From contig CASFYQ010000012.1 of the NCBI GenBank assembly GCA_949298955.1, forward strand, positions 1 through 64,000: a stretch of DNA of 64,000 bases, given 5' to 3'. Position numbers and translations under genes: made by a program. The notes beneath the pieces were generated by a model, which saw nothing but the letters and a program-made list of their open reading frames with translations, was not told the DNA's origin and did no database searches. This stretch comes from an uncultured Bacteroidales bacterium (GTDB lineage Bacteria; Bacteroidota; Bacteroidia; Bacteroidales; Barnesiellaceae). Shown here piece after piece: positions 60,743 to 64,000 of the stretch (position 1 is its first letter; every line of letters starts with the position of its first letter).

Positions 60743-62857
60743 ATGAACAAACCCAAACTATGTGCCGTGCTGTTGTGCGGGATATTCCTGCTCAACGGCA
60801 TGGTATGCCAAGCCGACAGCAGCAAGCTGTCGGCCTCGTCGCGTCAAATGCTCGACCGGGCAAACACCGCAGGCAGCCGGTTGAAATCGGAAGGACGAGA
60901 GCCTGTGCTGCAACTGCTGCTACAATGCGACGCAACCGCCACCACGGCCGAACTGCAAGCCGCCGGGGCAGAATCGTGCGTAGCGTTGGGCAACGGGTTC
61001 TTTACCGCCCGGGTGAGCCGGGCCCATCTGCCACAAGTGCTGAAACAAGATTTCGTTCTCAAAGCCGAGCTATCCCGCCGGGCAGACCTGTCGCTCGACC
61101 AGGCTCGCAACGAGACCTTTGTCGACCAGGTGCAGAGTGGAGAGTCGCTCGTCTCGCCCTTCACCGGGAAAGGGGTGATACTGGGCTTTGTCGACTCGGG
61201 ATTCGACGTGTCACACCCGGCTTTCCGATCGGCCGACGGGGAGACGCTGCGCATCGAGCGATTCTGGAACCAGATGAACAACCGGCTTCTGACCACTCGG
61301 GAGAGCATTCTTGCCGAAGGTACCGACAACGAAGAGCAGACCCACGGCACCCACGTGGCAGGCATAGCGGGCGGCGGCTATTTCGGCCCCATACAGACAT
61401 CGGCCACCGCATCGCTCGACCGCAACCCCTACTATGGCGTGGCCTACGATGCCTCGCTCGTGATGGTGGGGTCGACCCTCGACGATACCGACATCTTGAA
61501 CGGTATCCGCTACATCTTCAACTATGCCGACTCGGTGGGCCGACCGGCGGTGGTCAACATCAGTTTGAATACCCCCTACGGGCCGCACGACGGCACCTCG
61601 CTTTTCGACCAGGCCATCGATGCCCTGGTGGGTAAAGGGAAGATTTTGGTAGGCTCGATAGGTAACGACGCCAAAAACAGGGCGCATGCCTCGATGACGT
61701 TGAGCGACAGCTCCACCCCGGTGCTCACCTTCTTCAAGCCCACCGGCTATGAGTCGAACACCTTCGAGGTATGGGGTCAGGCCGACGGATTTTCAGTGAC
61801 CTTGTCGCTCATCGACAACCAAGGCAATGCCGTGTGGAGTTGCACGGCCGACAAGACCGACCAGACTTTTGCCGTGCCCGATGACTACAATTACTCGCAA
61901 GGGGGCGAAATCGCCTGCTACACCGAGTTGTGGAACGACTCACGACGCATGTACCGAATTGCTCTCAATAATCTGAATCTGAAAGGATACAATATCGAGG
62001 TGGGTGTCGAGGGGCAGCCCCAGCACATCGACCTTTGGACCGACAAAAACAGCGGGCAGTTTACCGACAACGGCAAGAGTACCCACGTGAGCTACGACAC
62101 TGAATACACGTTGGGCGAGCTGGGCGGTACGGGCCGGCGCACCATTACCGTGGGCAACTACACGACCCGCAACGCATGGACCAACTACTCGGGCAACAAA
62201 CAGTCGATGATTATCGATTACCCGCTGAACAAAATCAACTATACGTCGAGCTGCGGCCCCTCGGCCGACGGCCGGGTAAAACCCGACGTGACGGCTCCCG
62301 GCGGCATGATTTTCAGTGCGGTGTCGTCCTACTCCGACTACTACAAGGAGAGCAGCACCAACACAGTGGCCTGCACCGCCCTCGGCGGGAAGAGCTACTA
62401 TTGGGGACAGATGACGGGCACCTCGCAGGCTTCGCCATTCGTGGCCGGCGTGATTGCCACCTGGCTCGAAGCCAATCCCGAGCTCTCGCCCGAGGATATA
62501 CAGTCGGTACTGCAAAAGAGCTCCCGAACCGACAGCTACACGGGAACGTGCCCCAACCCTATTTACGGCTATGGCAAAATCGATGCCCTGGCCGGTATCG
62601 GCGAGGTGTTGTCGCCCACGGCTATCGACCGGGTAGACATGAACGGGAAGCCCTACCGGCTCTACCGCGACGGTATTCTCTTCACCGAGTCGCAGACTGC
62701 CGCAATCGTGCTGACAAGCCCCGACGGCATTATCCGCTACCAAACGACCATCGAGGCGACCCCGGGCACACGCATCGAATGGCAGACTGCGGGAGTTCCC
62801 ACCGGGCTCTATATCCTGCGCATCGGCAATCACAGCGAGAAGGTTCTCGTGCATTGA
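60743..62857 (+). CDS. Subtilisin-like (S8) serine protease with T9SS-type tail
   Basis: This 704-residue exported protease has a signal peptide (about 1-24) and a propeptide-like region (to about 125). The S8 catalytic residues lie in GFVDSGFDVSHPAF (Asp, about 151), THGTHVAGIAGGG (His, about 209) and GTSQASPFVAGV (Ser, about 564). The C-terminal 75 residues end GLYILRIGNHSEKVLVH, a T9SS sorting-domain pattern. The start MNKPKLCAV was preferred over an ATG 7 codons earlier that lies in the end of the upstream gene. It is probably co-transcribed with the preceding cargo gene. Confidence 0.87.
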   Translation: MNKPKLCAVLLCGIFLLNGMVCQADSSKLSASSRQMLDRANTAGSRLKSEGREPVLQLLLQCDATATTAELQAAGAESCVALGNGFFTARVSRAHLPQVLKQDFVLKAELSRRADLSLDQARNETFVDQVQSGESLVSPFTGKGVILGFVDSGFDVSHPAFRSADGETLRIERFWNQMNNRLLTTRESILAEGTDNEEQTHGTHVAGIAGGGYFGPIQTSATASLDRNPYYGVAYDASLVMVGSTLDDTDILNGIRYIFNYADSVGRPAVVNISLNTPYGPHDGTSLFDQAIDALVGKGKILVGSIGNDAKNRAHASMTLSDSSTPVLTFFKPTGYESNTFEVWGQADGFSVTLSLIDNQGNAVWSCTADKTDQTFAVPDDYNYSQGGEIACYTELWNDSRRMYRIALNNLNLKGYNIEVGVEGQPQHIDLWTDKNSGQFTDNGKSTHVSYDTEYTLGELGGTGRRTITVGNYTTRNAWTNYSGNKQSMIIDYPLNKINYTSSCGPSADGRVKPDVTAPGGMIFSAVSSYSDYYKESSTNTVACTALGGKSYYWGQMTGTSQASPFVAGVIATWLEANPELSPEDIQSVLQKSSRTDSYTGTCPNPIYGYGKIDALAGIGEVLSPTAIDRVDMNGKPYRLYRDGILFTESQTAAIVLTSPDGIIRYQTTIEATPGTRIEWQTAGVPTGLYILRIGNHSEKVLVH

Positions 62858-62888
62858 CCTCCACGAAGCACTCCAACTCCAAAACGAA

Positions 62889-62918
62889 AGAGGGATTGCA
62901 ACCGGCTGCAATCCCTCT
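62889..62918 (+). terminator. Terminator after the S8 protease gene
   Basis: AGAGGGATTGCA (62889-62900) pairs with TGCAATCCCTCT (62907-62918), flanked by AAACG and CGTTTT. Confidence 0.85.
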
Positions 62919-62956
62919 TCCGTTTTATCTTTTCGGGGAAATTATAAACGACGAGG

Positions 62957-63451
62957 CTATTTGTGGCGCTGCCCCTTGTGAGCATTCTTACCACCGTGCC
63001 ACCTCATCATGGCGCGCGGAAATTTCATTTGGGCATTCTTGAACTTGAAAAGTTTTTCGCTCGAAAGAAAAGTCTTGAACTTGTCGTAATACTCGCGGTC
63101 GAGCTGTGCCATCTTTTCGTCTTTCTCAAGCAGGGCCTGAGCAGCCTTTTCATACTCGGTATCGGAGACGGAACTTTTTGACCGGGCTATCTTGCGAGCA
63201 AAGTCACGAGCCTCCTTGTCGACCTTCCATTTCTTGGATTCCAGCTCTTCATACAGGGGAAAGAACTGCTTGGCCTCTTGGTCGGTAAGCTCTATTTGTT
63301 TCATCATGTAATCGCGGCGAAACCGGCAGAACTGCTCAAACTTGGCCTTGCGCTGCTCTTTGGAATCTGTTTTATCTTGTGCCGCAAGCGACATGGGCAA
63401 CCCCAGCAAAACGATTGCCGAGAGCCATAAAATTGCTTTTCTCATAATCAT
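62957..63451 (-). CDS. Exported helical protein, CpxP/Spy-like
   Basis: This 164-residue protein has a signal peptide (about 1-24, SLAAQ) and a charged, helical mature part with the ELTDQEAKQFFPLYEEL segment (about 54-70), like the LTxxQ-type periplasmic chaperone/sensor families. The tail is basic and histidine-rich (WHGGKNAHKGQRHK), possibly metal-binding. It follows the anti-sigma-like gene by 17 bases; a CpxP-like target next to an envelope-stress sigma factor would fit. The start could be M3 rather than M1. Confidence 0.75.
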   Translation of the reverse strand: MIMRKAILWLSAIVLLGLPMSLAAQDKTDSKEQRKAKFEQFCRFRRDYMMKQIELTDQEAKQFFPLYEELESKKWKVDKEARDFARKIARSKSSVSDTEYEKAAQALLEKDEKMAQLDREYYDKFKTFLSSEKLFKFKNAQMKFPRAMMRWHGGKNAHKGQRHK

Positions 63452-63468
63452 CGTTCATTCAATATTCT

Positions 63469-63837
63469 TTAATAATCGCCCTCGGTGTACAACATCTCAT
63501 AGGCCGTATAGTCATCGACATAATGGGCAAACCATTCGTCTTCTATCGAGCTATCCTCCGGAACCGAAGCGGTCATCTCGACATTGGGATTCTCGCCTTT
63601 CTCGACCGAGAATATGCCGGTAAACATCTTCATCATGAGCCATACGCCCGCAAACATGGCAGCCATATAGACCCAGGGCCTCACCCGCAACCATAAGGTA
63701 GGCTGCTCGGGCAACGGGATTTCCCGCTCGGGCAGAGAGTCGACCATCTTCTCGGTGAAATCGGCAAAATAATCTTCCGGGACGCACATTCCGTGCTTCC
63801 GGCCGATTTCATCTAATAGGGGAGTCTTCTTTTCCAT
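63469..63837 (-). CDS. Probable anti-sigma factor, single-pass membrane protein
   Basis: This 122-residue protein has a cytoplasmic N-terminal region (1-52), one membrane segment (about 53-70) and an acidic periplasmic tail. Its place between a sigma factor and an exported CpxP-like gene is the usual arrangement of an anti-sigma/sigma pair in Bacteroidales. No zinc-binding anti-sigma motif is present, so the assignment rests on topology and context. Confidence 0.65.
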   Translation of the reverse strand: MEKKTPLLDEIGRKHGMCVPEDYFADFTEKMVDSLPEREIPLPEQPTLWLRVRPWVYMAAMFAGVWLMMKMFTGIFSVEKGENPNVEMTASVPEDSSIEDEWFAHYVDDYTAYEMLYTEGDY

Positions 63838-63880
63838 AGCTACACCTTTTGTTTGTTAGACAAGAAACGAATGAAAAGGT

Positions 63881-64000
63881 TTAAATATGCTCTTGCAGAT
63901 ATTCTTCTATTTTTTTGGCGGCATGGTGATACGAGGCTTTGAGCGCTCCTACCGAGGTGCCCAGAATCTCCGACATATCCTCGTATTTCATCTCGTCGAA
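63881..64000 (-). CDS. ECF-type RNA polymerase sigma factor, C-terminal fragment
   Basis: The last 39 codons of a gene that enters from beyond 64000. They encode sigma region 4 (FDEMKYEDMSEILGTSVGAL, then KASYHHAAKKIEEYL), the helix-turn-helix that reads -35/-33 promoter DNA. It probably controls the two genes downstream, a typical sigma/anti-sigma/target arrangement. The stop is at 63881-63883, and the gap to the anti-sigma-like gene is 43 bases. Confidence 0.85.
   Translation of the reverse strand, partial: FDEMKYEDMSEILGTSVGALKASYHHAAKKIEEYLQEHI

Overview
The window looks like chromosomal core DNA of a Bacteroidales bacterium. Nearly every intergenic start region carries the Bacteroidota -7 promoter element TAnnTTTG rather than a sigma-70 -10 box, and Shine-Dalgarno sequences are mostly absent. 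The gene content is typical of the phylum: PorQ and a PorE-like protein of type IX secretion (T9SS), TonB/XusABC siderophore uptake, SusD-free TonB receptors, and a threonine operon using a phosphoglycerate-mutase-like homoserine kinase. The fairly high GC and the porQ-cmk-ispH-pfkA order would fit a Barnesiella-like lineage, but this is an inference from memory. No rRNA, tRNA, CRISPR array or insertion sequence was seen.

Layout. 1-2765 (minus): a prenyl synthase, an unknown gene, tatD and the start of an exported protein. 3126-11683 (plus): porQ, cmk, ispH, pfkA, then a long (p)ppGpp synthetase/hydrolase and a 7TM-HD phosphodiesterase. 11799-13832: a complete but solitary phage-type terminase large subunit. 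14082-20146: thioredoxin, an SLC13 transporter, a DnaQ-like exonuclease, the mtnN-luxS pair of the activated methyl cycle, a SanA-like protein, and flavodoxin with its DUF2023 partner. 20435-21191: an AT-richer islet holding a broken AbiF-type (HEPN) gene with an upstream structured RNA. 21320-28053: aspartate aminotransferase and a xusABC operon. 28143-34152: a lipid-type ABC exporter and a four-gene cluster of glycosyltransferase and membrane proteins with an odd peptidase-like exported protein. 34411-41808: an outer-membrane beta-barrel protein, an Smr protein, a long QueA-type enzyme and a PorE-like protein. 41853-42718: a tandem array of hairpin-rich repeats. 42786-49110: xth, a LysM glucosaminidase, cdd, dnaX, and a divergent Lrp regulator/metY pair. 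49246-54419 (minus): the threonine operon with a probable leader peptide. 54814-57990: asparaginase, DUF1648, ApbE and MntP. 58017-58205: a second cluster of promoter-bearing repeats. 58532-62857: a lipoprotein, then two proteins ending in T9SS-type sorting domains, one of them a subtilisin-like protease. 62957-64000: a CpxP-like protein, a likely anti-sigma protein and the end of an ECF sigma factor.

Several pieces plausibly work together. PorQ and the PorE-like protein belong to the secretion system that would export the two proteins at 59731-62857. MtnN and LuxS are consecutive steps of S-adenosylhomocysteine recycling. ThrA, the ApgM-like kinase and ThrC complete the aspartate-to-threonine branch. 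XusA, XusB and XusC form one iron-uptake route.

The most unusual items are the orphan terminase, the decayed AbiF locus with its RNA, the hairpin array at 41853-42718, the promoter-carrying repeats at 2951-3108 and 58017-58205, and the exported protein with an HELMR motif where a metallopeptidase would have HExxH.
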